Source of the DNA: Burkholderiales bacterium
GTDB taxonomy: Bacteria; Pseudomonadota; Gammaproteobacteria; Burkholderiales; Burkholderiaceae_C
Assembly: GCA_028869035.1 (NCBI GenBank)
Contig: JAGWTL010000085.1
Location: forward strand, 1-10,255
Direction: 5' to 3'
DNA length: 10,255 nt
Shown here: piece by piece, positions 1 to 5,720 of the stretch
How the letters are laid out: each line of letters starts with the position of its first letter
Position numbering within the stretch: the stretch's first letter is position 1
Translations under genes and position numbers: made by a program
The notes under the pieces: generated by a model
Databases searched by the model: none
What the model was told of the DNA's origin: nothing
What the model saw: the letters and a program-made list of their open reading frames with translations, nothing else

Positions 1-53
1 CCTCGATCAATCTAGCAATTTTCGCGCCAACTCTGCGCACGGGCATCGATCAA

Positions 54-119
54 AATGTCGACAAACAAATCATCATTTGTTTTTTGTTTGTCGACATTAG
101 TGTTTACACTAATGTCGAC
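54..119. promoter_or_regulatory. Palindromic operator/promoter block upstream of the racemase-family gene
   Basis: This is an AT-rich stretch in a GC-rich window. Positions 54-69 and 83-98 form a perfect 16-bp inverted repeat around a 13-nt spacer. Positions 90-103 and 106-119 form a second perfect inverted repeat, with 14-bp arms around a central TT. Both share the arm near 90-98. The octamer TGTCGACA occurs at 56-63 and 89-96, and a 7/8 copy (TGTCGACT) at 113-120. Such repeated short palindromes with GT/AC half-sites are typical operators of GntR-family repressors, and a GntR gene lies just downstream. I infer that this block controls the gene at 191. I could not assign a convincing -35/-10 pair, although TTTACA at 103-108 and TAAATT at 120-125 lie here. 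The region from 1 to 53 shows nothing I can support. Confidence 0.65.
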
Positions 120-190
120 TAAATTCAAAAAAGCCATCATGAATACACTGGCAGGCTGGATACCGCCACTGCCTTCATTCAGGAGTTCCC

Positions 191-916
191 ATGTCCCCCA
201 CCCTGCGCCTAGGCGTGCTCACCCCCTCGTCCAACACAGCTCTGGAGCCACTCACCTGCGCCATCGCATCGAGCATGGAAAATGTCAGCGCCCACTTTTC
301 AAGATTCCGGGTGACCGAGATCTCGCTGCAGCCCAAGGCACTCGGACAGTTCGATGACGGCAACATCCTGGCCGCCGCCGAACTGCTGGCCGATGCTCAT
401 GTGGACGTGATCGGCTGGAGCGGCACCGCCGCCGGCTGGCGCGGTTTTGGCACCGACCAGCAGCTGGTCGAGCGCATCCACGCGCGCACCGGACGACGCG
501 CCAGCACCGCCGTGCTGGCGCTCAACGAGCTGCTGGCCTTGCGCGGCATCGAGCGGCTGGCGCTGGTGACCCCTTACACCGGTGACGTGCAGCAACGCAT
601 CGTGGCGAATTACCGCGCCATCGGCGTGGAGGTGGTGGCCGAACGTCACCTGGGCATCAGCGTCAACCATGACTTCGCACTGGTCACGCCCGAGACGCTG
701 CAGGGACTGATGCGCGAGGCCGCGGCGGCCCGGCCTCAGGCCATCGTCACCTACTGCACCAACCTGCGCGCGGCGCAATTGGCGCCCGCGGTGGAGGCGG
801 AGCTGGGCATTCCCCTGCTGGACACGGTAAGCACCACCGTATGGGGCATGCTGCGGGCCGCGGGCGCCGATCCGGCGCAGGTGAGCGGCTGGGGGCAGCT
901 GTATGGCTGGCGCTGA
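191..916 (+). CDS. Asp/Glu racemase / maleate isomerase / arylmalonate decarboxylase-family enzyme
   Basis: The 241-aa soluble protein begins with the family-typical segment LRLGVLTPSSNT (residues 5-16), where Asn15 sits in the expected substrate-carboxylate loop. It continues with a small-residue loop GWSGTAAGW (75-83) and ends the second half with TYCTN, giving a cysteine at 189. Racemases and maleate isomerases of this fold use two cysteines, one per half. Here the first-half position lies in a W-S-G-T loop without cysteine, so only Cys189 looks catalytic, as in arylmalonate decarboxylase, which has about the same length. Substrate is unknown; a role in catabolism of a small dicarboxylate, hydantoin or malonate derivative is inference. 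The start is set by AGGAG at 181-185, five bases before ATG. A GntR regulator follows in the same direction. The family is secure, the reaction is not. Confidence 0.85.
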   Translation: MSPTLRLGVLTPSSNTALEPLTCAIASSMENVSAHFSRFRVTEISLQPKALGQFDDGNILAAAELLADAHVDVIGWSGTAAGWRGFGTDQQLVERIHARTGRRASTAVLALNELLALRGIERLALVTPYTGDVQQRIVANYRAIGVEVVAERHLGISVNHDFALVTPETLQGLMREAAAARPQAIVTYCTNLRAAQLAPAVEAELGIPLLDTVSTTVWGMLRAAGADPAQVSGWGQLYGWR

Positions 917-919
917 TGA

Positions 920-935
920 GCACCCCCGGGGGTGC
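920..935. repeat. Perfect 16-bp palindrome after the racemase-family gene
   Basis: GCACCCCCGGGGGTGC lies three bases after the stop codon at 914-916. It could fold as a GC-rich hairpin, but no T-run follows, so it is not a canonical rho-independent terminator. It may slow polymerase, protect the 3' end of the mRNA, or be chance in GC-rich DNA. Confidence 0.5.
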
Positions 936-961
936 GCCGGGCATCAGAAGCAGCACGCCGA

Positions 962-991
962 TAGAATGCCTGGCGACAGTCGTGTCGACAC
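962..991 (+). promoter_or_regulatory. Putative gntR promoter (-10 TAGAAT) with overlapping TGTCGACA operator
   Basis: TAGAAT at 962-967 matches the sigma-70 -10 box at five of six positions; I see no good -35. GTGTCGACAC at 982-991 is a 10-bp perfect palindrome containing the same TGTCGACA octamer found twice in the 54-119 block. It lies just after the expected transcription start (about 974) and before the regulator's ATG at 1023, which is the usual place for an autorepressing operator. The operator assignment is inference. Confidence 0.5.
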
Positions 992-1022
992 TTCGTCGCC
1001 CCTGTCCCACCTGAACCCGACC

Positions 1023-1733
1023 ATGCCACGCACTGCGAAATCCGCGCTGCCCGCCGCTCGCCTGGAGCGCGAAAAAGCCAATGACGAGATCTACGAGAAG
1101 ATCTACATCGCCATCCTGGAACATCGCCTGCACCCCGGCACCAAGCTGGGCGAAGACCGGCTGGCTAGCATCTTCGACGTCAGCCGCGCCCGCGTGCGCG
1201 AAGTGCTGGCGCGCCTGGCCCATGAACAGATCGTGGACCTGTTCCCGCAGCGCGGCGCCTTCGTGGCCAAGCCCACGCCCGAACAGGCCATGGACGTGTT
1301 CGAGGCGCGCCGCCTGATCGAACCGGCGGTGATGCGCCGCCTGATCACCACGCTCACCCCCGACAAGATAGCGCGCCTGCGCCAGCACCAGGAACTGGAG
1401 CAGGACGCGCGCCGCCGCGACGACCGCCGTGCCGTCGTGCGCCTGTCGGGTGAATTCCACCAACTGCTGGCCGAGCTAGCCGGAAACTCGGCGCTGGCTC
1501 GCAGCCTGCGCGAACTCTCGACCCTGACCTGCCTGATCATCTTCCTTTATGACGCACCCACGGCCATCAGCTGCCGCGCCGACGAGCATTCGGACATCAT
1601 CGAGGCGATATCCAAGCGCAATTCCCACCTCGCCGAGAAGCTGATGCTGGAGCATCTGGACCACATCGAGAAAAGCCTGTCGCTGGACACCTCGCCCGTG
1701 GAGATCGATCTGGAGGCTGTGTTCCGCGACTGA
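1023..1733 (+). CDS. GntR-family transcriptional regulator, FCD subfamily
   Basis: The 236-aa DNA-binding regulator has an N-terminal winged helix-turn-helix at about residues 15-80 (PGTKLGEDRLA, then VSRARVREVLARL, then PQRGAFV). An all-helical FCD effector domain follows at about 88-215. FCD domains usually hold a metal through one Asp and three His. Here H146, H189 and H211 are in place, but the Asp expected four residues before the first His is Ser142 (in LSGEFH). Start: ATG 1023 is chosen because it leaves a short basic tail before the winged helix; ATG 966 is in frame but overlaps the likely -10 box. No clear Shine-Dalgarno is seen at either. It follows the racemase-family gene by 106 bp, and the shared TGTCGACA palindromes suggest it controls that gene and itself. 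The ligand is unknown. Confidence 0.9.
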   Translation: MPRTAKSALPAARLEREKANDEIYEKIYIAILEHRLHPGTKLGEDRLASIFDVSRARVREVLARLAHEQIVDLFPQRGAFVAKPTPEQAMDVFEARRLIEPAVMRRLITTLTPDKIARLRQHQELEQDARRRDDRRAVVRLSGEFHQLLAELAGNSALARSLRELSTLTCLIIFLYDAPTAISCRADEHSDIIEAISKRNSHLAEKLMLEHLDHIEKSLSLDTSPVEIDLEAVFRD

Positions 1734-1739
1734 GCCCCG

Positions 1740-1769
1740 ACACCGGGGAACCCCATCGGCGGTGTTTTT
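1740..1769 (+). terminator. Rho-independent terminator of the gntR unit
   Basis: ACACCG (1740-1745) pairs with CGGTGT (1760-1765), followed by TTTT at 1766-1769. The stem starts seven bases after the gntR stop codon. It separates the catabolic-type unit from the gmk operon. Confidence 0.7.
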
Positions 1770-1813
1770 GCGGGCGTGCCGCGGGCCTGGCCGGTCTGGA
1801 GCGGTGCAGAACC

Positions 1814-1819
1814 TAGAAT
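1814..1819 (+). promoter_or_regulatory. Putative -10 box for gmk
   Basis: TAGAAT lies 32 bases before the gmk ATG, beyond the upstream terminator, so a promoter is expected in this gap. I see no convincing -35 hexamer 16-18 bases upstream, so the assignment rests on position and the -10 match. Confidence 0.4.
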
Positions 1820-1851
1820 AGCGCCCACACCACGTCACCGCCCGAGCCCCC

Positions 1852-2472
1852 ATGGACCACCCCGGCAATCTTTACGTCATCGCCGCCCCCAGCGGGGCCG
1901 GCAAGTCCAGCCTGGTCAAGGGCCTGCTGGCGCAGGACGCGCACCTGCAGCTCTCGGTCTCGCACACCACCCGCTCGCCGCGCGGACAGGAGCAGAACGG
2001 GCGCGAGTACTACTTCGTCTCGCCCGCCGCCTTCGACGCCATGGTCCGGGCCGACGCCTTCGTCGAATGGGCCCATGTGCACAGCCAGCGCTACGGCACC
2101 TCGCGCCAGGCCATCGAGGACAAGATCCGCGCGGGTGCCGACATCGTGCTGGAGATCGACTACCAGGGCGCCATGCAGATCAAGAAACTGTTCCCGGACG
2201 CCGTCACCATCTTCATCCTGCCCCCGAGCTGGGAGGAACTGCGCACCCGGCTGGTCAAGCGCGGCGAGGACGCCGCGGAGGTGATCGCCCTGCGCCTGGA
2301 AAATGCCGCCGCCGAGATGGCCCAGGCACCGAAATTCGATTTCGTTATAATTAACGACTTGTTCGAGCGCGCGCTGGCCGACCTTCAATTGGTCGTCAAT
2401 GCCCAGCGGCTGCGGTACCCGGCCCAGCGCCGGGCCCGGCCCGACACCTTCCAGGCGCTGCGCCTGCCCTGA
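1852..2472 (+). CDS. gmk: Guanylate kinase
   Basis: The cytosolic enzyme transfers phosphate from ATP to GMP, giving GDP for GTP/dGTP synthesis and for the (p)ppGpp pool. The 206-aa length is normal for the family. The P-loop APSGAGKSS is at residues 12-20. The GMP-binding segment SVSHTTRSPRGQEQNG starts at about residue 35, and the second nucleotide-site motif DIVLEIDYQGA is at 97-107. The lid region and the closing KFDFVIIND motif (about 161-169) are present. The start agrees with the typical position of the P-loop near the N-terminus, though no Shine-Dalgarno is visible before it. rpoZ starts 33 bases downstream on the same strand and spoT follows, matching the gmk-rpoZ-spoT order known from Proteobacteria. 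Identity is secure. Confidence 0.97.
   Translation: MDHPGNLYVIAAPSGAGKSSLVKGLLAQDAHLQLSVSHTTRSPRGQEQNGREYYFVSPAAFDAMVRADAFVEWAHVHSQRYGTSRQAIEDKIRAGADIVLEIDYQGAMQIKKLFPDAVTIFILPPSWEELRTRLVKRGEDAAEVIALRLENAAAEMAQAPKFDFVIINDLFERALADLQLVVNAQRLRYPAQRRARPDTFQALRLP
2346..2351 (+). promoter_or_regulatory. Possible internal promoter -10 (TATAAT) inside gmk, ahead of rpoZ
   Basis: A perfect TATAAT lies in the codons GTT ATA ATT AAC near the 3' end of gmk, about 155 bases before rpoZ. It uses the ATA codon, expected to be rare in so GC-rich a gene. No good -35 or extended -10 TG is seen, so this may only reflect the conserved V-I-I-N residues. Confidence 0.25.
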
Positions 2473-2505
2473 TGCCGGATTCTCCCGGTCCACTGGAGTT
2501 AATAC

Positions 2506-2709
2506 ATGGCCCGTATCACCGTCGAAGACTGCCTGCAGCAGATCCCCAACCGCTTTCAGCTCGTGCTGGCCGCGACCTACCGCGCCCGCATGCTCAGCCA
2601 GGGCCACGCACCCAAGATCGAGAGCAAGAACAAGCCGGGCGTGACCGCCCTGCGCGAGATCGCTGAAGGCAAGATCGGTTTGGAGATGCTCAAGAAGGTT
2701 CCGGTCTGA
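2506..2709 (+). CDS. rpoZ: DNA-directed RNA polymerase omega subunit
   Basis: The 67-aa omega subunit binds the beta-prime C-terminus, assists core assembly and forms part of one ppGpp-binding site on RNA polymerase in Proteobacteria. The signature is complete: ARITVEDCL at the N-terminus, NRFQLVLAATYRAR at about residues 15-28, and NKPGVTALREIAEGKIG at about 42-58. The length is at the short end of the family's usual range, without the longer tail seen in gammaproteobacteria. GGAG at 2495-2498, seven bases before ATG, fixes the start. The gene sits 33 bases after gmk, probably cotranscribed, and is followed by a strong terminator before spoT. Identity is secure. Confidence 0.96.
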   Translation: MARITVEDCLQQIPNRFQLVLAATYRARMLSQGHAPKIESKNKPGVTALREIAEGKIGLEMLKKVPV

Positions 2710-2731
2710 GACGACCCCCGCCTGCCCCCAT

Positions 2732-2757
2732 AAAAGCACCGTCCGCGGTGCTTTTTT
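2732..2757 (+). terminator. Strong rho-independent terminator between rpoZ and spoT
   Basis: AAAAGCACCG (2732-2741) pairs with CGGTGCTTTT (2746-2755) around a 4-nt loop, with a run of six T at 2752-2757. It begins 22 bases after the rpoZ stop and ends 45 bases before the proposed spoT start. An in-frame GTG at 2748 lies inside the 3' arm and is an unlikely start for that reason. Confidence 0.88.
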
Positions 2758-2801
2758 CTCGCCCGGACACAGGGCTGGCCGCGGCACTATATATTCAGGG
2801 G

Positions 2802-5069
2802 GTGAGTACCCTGCTCCCTACCCCTTCTGCCGCACCGCCTGCCCCCGGTCTGCCTGAACTGGCCGACCCGGCGGCAGCCAATGCCGCCGCGGCGAGCTTC
2901 GCCAGCCTCACCGCCCGTCTGGACTACCTCTCGCCCGCGGACCTAGAGCAAGTACGCCAGGCCTACCGCTTCGCCGACGAAGCCCACCTGGGCCAGTTGC
3001 GCAACAGCGGCGAACCCTATATCACCCACCCCATCGCCGTGGCCGCCCAGTGCGCCGAGTGGAAACTCGACGCCCAGGCCCTGATGGCCGCCCTGCTGCA
3101 CGATGCACTGGAAGACTGTGGCGTGAGCAAGGTCGAACTGATCGAGCGTTTCGGCTCCCCCGTGGCCGAGCTGGTGGACGGCCTGACCAAGCTCGACAAG
3201 CTGCAGTTCAACACGCGCGAGGAAAGCCAGGCCGAATCCTTCCGCAAGATGCTGCTGGCCATGGCGCGCGACGTGCGCGTCATCCTGATCAAGCTGGCCG
3301 ACCGCAGCCACAATATGCGCACCCTGGCCGACGTGCCGCGCGCCAAGTGGGCGCGGATCGCCTCGGAAACCCAGGAGATCTACGCCCCCATCGCCTACCG
3401 CCTGGGCCTGAACCAGGCCTACCGCGAACTGCAGGATCTGTCCTTCCGCCACCTGCACCCCTGGCGCCATGTCATCCTCGAAAAGGCGCTGGAGCGCGCC
3501 CGCAACCGCCGCCGCGACCTGATCCAGAAAGTGCGCAAGGAGGTCGAGGCCGCCTTTGACACGACAGGTATGTCCGTACGCATCGGCGGGCGCGAGAAGA
3601 CGCTTTATTCCATCTACCGCAAGATGGACGAGAAGCACCTGAGCTTCGCGCAGATCAGCGACATGTACGGTTTCCGCCTGCTCGTACCCAGCCAGGCCGA
3701 CTGCTACACGGCCCTGGGCACGCTGCACCAGATCTACAAACCGGTTCCAGGCAAATTCAAGGACCATATCGCCATCCCCAAGCTCAACGGCTACCAGTCC
3801 TTGCACACCACGCTGATCGGCCCTTCGGGCGTGAACATCGAGTTCCAGATCCGCACCGAGGCCATGCATGTGGTGGCCGAATCGGGCGTGGCCGCGCACT
3901 GGCTCTACAAGGCCAACGAACCCGAGAGCCCCACCACCGCACGCCTGGGCGCCCAGTGGCTGCAGTCCTTGCTGGACATCCAGAACGAGACGCGCGACGC
4001 CGCCGAGTTCTGGGACCATGTCAAGGTGGATCTGTTCCCCGACGCGGTCTACGTCTTCACGCCCAAGAGCAAGATCATGGCGCTGCCGCGCGGCGCCACC
4101 GTGGTCGACTTCGCTTACGCCATCCACAGCGACATCGGCGATCGCACCATGGCCGCACGCATCAACGGTCAGCAGGTGCCGCTGCGCACCGAGCTCAAGA
4201 ACGGCGACGTGGTCGAGGTCGTCACCGCGCCCGTCTCGGCGCCCAACCCGGCCTGGCTGAGTTTTGTGCGCACCGGCCGGGCGCGCTCCAAAATCCGCCA
4301 TCACCTCAAGACCCTGGAACAGACCGAGTCCGAAGGGCTGGGCGAAAAACTGCTGCTGCAGGCGCTGCGTGCCGAGGGAATCGAACGTTTCCCAACCGAC
4401 GACGACGGCGCACGCGCCGGCATCTGGGACAAGCTGCTGCGCTTCACCGGCAACCGCAACCGGGCCGAACTGCTGGTCGACATCGGACTGGGCAAGCGCA
4501 TTGCCGGCATCGTCGCCAAGCGCATGGCCACCCTGCTGGCCGAAAGCGGCGAAAAGCCCGATGCCGTACTGATGAGCCGCGAACGGTTCAATGCCGAAGC
4601 GTCCGGGCACAACACCGTCATCGTGGACGGCAGCGAAAACGCCTCGGTACAGTACGCCAGCTGCTGCCGCCCCATCCCGGGCGACACCATCGTCGGCTAC
4701 CTCGGTCGCGGCGAAGGTCTGGTGGTGCATGCCGAAGACTGCACCGTGGCCCGCAAGCTGCGCAACAAGGACAGCGAGCGTTTCATCGGCGTGGAGTGGT
4801 CGGACGAGCCGGCCCGCGCTTTCGAGACCGGCATCGTGGTCACGGTCAACAACGGCAAGGGTGTGCTGGCGCGCGTGGCCTCGGCCCTGGCCGCCTCGGA
4901 AGCCGACATCATCCACATCGACATGGGCCAGGAAGCGGCCCAGGAAACCACCGACCTGCGCTTTGTCATCGCCGTACGCGACCGCCAGCACCTCGCCACG
5001 GCCCTGCGCAACCTGCAGCGCACGTCTTCGGTGCTGCAGGCGCGACGCAGCACCACTGCGCCCGATTGA
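2802..5069 (+). CDS. spoT: Bifunctional (p)ppGpp synthetase/hydrolase SpoT (RelA/SpoT homologue)
   Basis: The enzyme makes and degrades the stringent-response alarmone (p)ppGpp in the cytosol. From GTG 2802 it is 755 aa with the full long-RSH layout. An HD hydrolase domain spans about 50-200, with THP at 75-77, HDALED at 100-105 and LADRSHNMRT at 165-174, so hydrolase activity is expected. The synthetase domain is at about 255-370 (GREKTLYSIYRKM, KFKDHIAIPKLNGYQSLHT, QIRTEAMH). TGS is at about 408-475, followed by a helical/CC region with ASCCRPIPGD (about 619-628) and an ACT domain at about 675-745. The match to SpoT and the place after rpoZ favour SpoT over RelA. The start is uncertain: AGGGGGTGA (2797-2805) overlaps the GTG, and it would be ideally placed for CTG 2811. 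Convergent with greB, with zero bases between the stops. Confidence 0.95.
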   Translation: MSTLLPTPSAAPPAPGLPELADPAAANAAAASFASLTARLDYLSPADLEQVRQAYRFADEAHLGQLRNSGEPYITHPIAVAAQCAEWKLDAQALMAALLHDALEDCGVSKVELIERFGSPVAELVDGLTKLDKLQFNTREESQAESFRKMLLAMARDVRVILIKLADRSHNMRTLADVPRAKWARIASETQEIYAPIAYRLGLNQAYRELQDLSFRHLHPWRHVILEKALERARNRRRDLIQKVRKEVEAAFDTTGMSVRIGGREKTLYSIYRKMDEKHLSFAQISDMYGFRLLVPSQADCYTALGTLHQIYKPVPGKFKDHIAIPKLNGYQSLHTTLIGPSGVNIEFQIRTEAMHVVAESGVAAHWLYKANEPESPTTARLGAQWLQSLLDIQNETRDAAEFWDHVKVDLFPDAVYVFTPKSKIMALPRGATVVDFAYAIHSDIGDRTMAARINGQQVPLRTELKNGDVVEVVTAPVSAPNPAWLSFVRTGRARSKIRHHLKTLEQTESEGLGEKLLLQALRAEGIERFPTDDDGARAGIWDKLLRFTGNRNRAELLVDIGLGKRIAGIVAKRMATLLAESGEKPDAVLMSRERFNAEASGHNTVIVDGSENASVQYASCCRPIPGDTIVGYLGRGEGLVVHAEDCTVARKLRNKDSERFIGVEWSDEPARAFETGIVVTVNNGKGVLARVASALAASEADIIHIDMGQEAAQETTDLRFVIAVRDRQHLATALRNLQRTSSVLQARRSTTAPD

Positions 5070-5633
5070 TCAGCGCGCCGCAACCGGCGCCGGGTACTGC
5101 ACTGCCAGCACCTCGATCTCCTCCACCCCGGCCGGGGTCACCAGCCTGAGAACATCCCCCACACGCGCCTTGAGCAGGGTGCGCGCCACCGGCGCCACCC
5201 AGCTGACCTGGCCTTGCAGGCTGTCGGCTTCGTCGATGCCCAGGATCGTGATGGTGCGGACCAGGCCGGCCTGGTCCGCATAGGTGGTCGTCGCGCCGAA
5301 GAAAATCTGGTCGCTGCCATGGTGCACGCTGGGGTCCGTGACCTCGGCGATCTCCAGGCGCTTGGTCAGGAAGCGGATGCGCCGGTCGATTTCGCGCAGA
5401 CGCTTTTTGCCGTAAAGGTAGTCGCCATTCTCCGAACGGTCGCCATTGCCGGCCGCCCAGTGCACGATCTCCACCACCTTGGGCCGCTCCTCGTCGATCA
5501 GCGCCATCAACTCGACACGCAGGCGGGCATAACCGTCAGGTGTGATGTAGTTCTTGCCGCCAGCCGGCAGGGCGGGCAGTTGCGCTTCGTCGTCCTCGTC
5601 GTTGTCGGATTCGCGGGTAAAGGCTTTGCTCAT
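5070..5633 (-). CDS. greB: Transcription elongation factor GreB
   Basis: GreB enters the RNA polymerase secondary channel and stimulates cleavage of backtracked RNA, rescuing stalled complexes. The 187-aa protein carries the coiled-coil tip motif DRSENGDY (65-72), whose acidic residues coordinate the active-site Mg. GKKRLREIDRRIRFLTKRLE follows, the GreB-type version rather than GreA. The C-terminal FKBP-like domain has QIFFGATTTYAD and ends in TPAGVEEIEVLAVQYP. About 28 residues precede the usual start of homology (YITPDGYARL), including an acidic stretch DNDEDDEAQ. The start at 5633 is supported by AGGA about eight bases upstream on this strand; an upstream in-frame ATG (5684) lies within the terminator at 5672-5694 and is rejected. 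Its stop abuts that of spoT, and both products act on RNA polymerase physiology. Confidence 0.95.
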   Translation of the reverse strand: MSKAFTRESDNDEDDEAQLPALPAGGKNYITPDGYARLRVELMALIDEERPKVVEIVHWAAGNGDRSENGDYLYGKKRLREIDRRIRFLTKRLEIAEVTDPSVHHGSDQIFFGATTTYADQAGLVRTITILGIDEADSLQGQVSWVAPVARTLLKARVGDVLRLVTPAGVEEIEVLAVQYPAPVAAR

Positions 5634-5671
5634 GGCATCGTCCTGTGGGCCAGAAATGGTACGGGCAAAAG

Positions 5672-5694
5672 AAAAAGCCCGCACACGGCGGGCT
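5672..5694 (-). terminator. Rho-independent terminator of the fatty acid desaturase gene
   Basis: Read on the minus strand, AGCCCGC and GCGGGCT form a 7-bp stem (5688-5694 with 5676-5682) around a 5-nt loop, and the run TTTTT follows to 5672. It lies 26 bases past the desaturase stop and 39 bases before greB, so greB probably uses its own promoter in that short gap or depends on readthrough. I see no clear promoter there. Confidence 0.8.
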
Positions 5695-5720
5695 GCATCA
5701 GGGAGAAGGGGGAGAAGGCT

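Noticed and set aside
1..46. Possible divergent gene start on the minus strand (ATG at 46-44, open to the window edge)
   Set aside because: Only 15 codons are visible, with no Shine-Dalgarno and no codon bias typical of the neighbours; an open run this short is expected by chance. The plus strand is also open here in two frames.
55..357. 100-codon plus-strand reading frame over the palindromic block
   Set aside because: It runs through the operator repeats and then out of frame across the racemase-family gene; no Shine-Dalgarno and no recognisable protein features.
2748..2801. Upstream GTG start for spoT giving 18 extra residues
   Set aside because: This codon lies inside the 3' arm of the rpoZ terminator hairpin, so a transcript starting after the terminator would not include it.
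2943..4991. Very long (682-codon) open frame on the minus strand inside spoT
   Set aside because: It is antisense to a fully conserved spoT. Long antisense frames are common in GC-rich genes, and the composition (rich in H, G, D, V, Q) matches a shadow frame.
5634..5684. N-terminal extension of greB by 17 residues
   Set aside because: It begins inside the desaturase terminator; ATG 5633 has a well-spaced AGGA and starts with a plausible GreB N-terminus.
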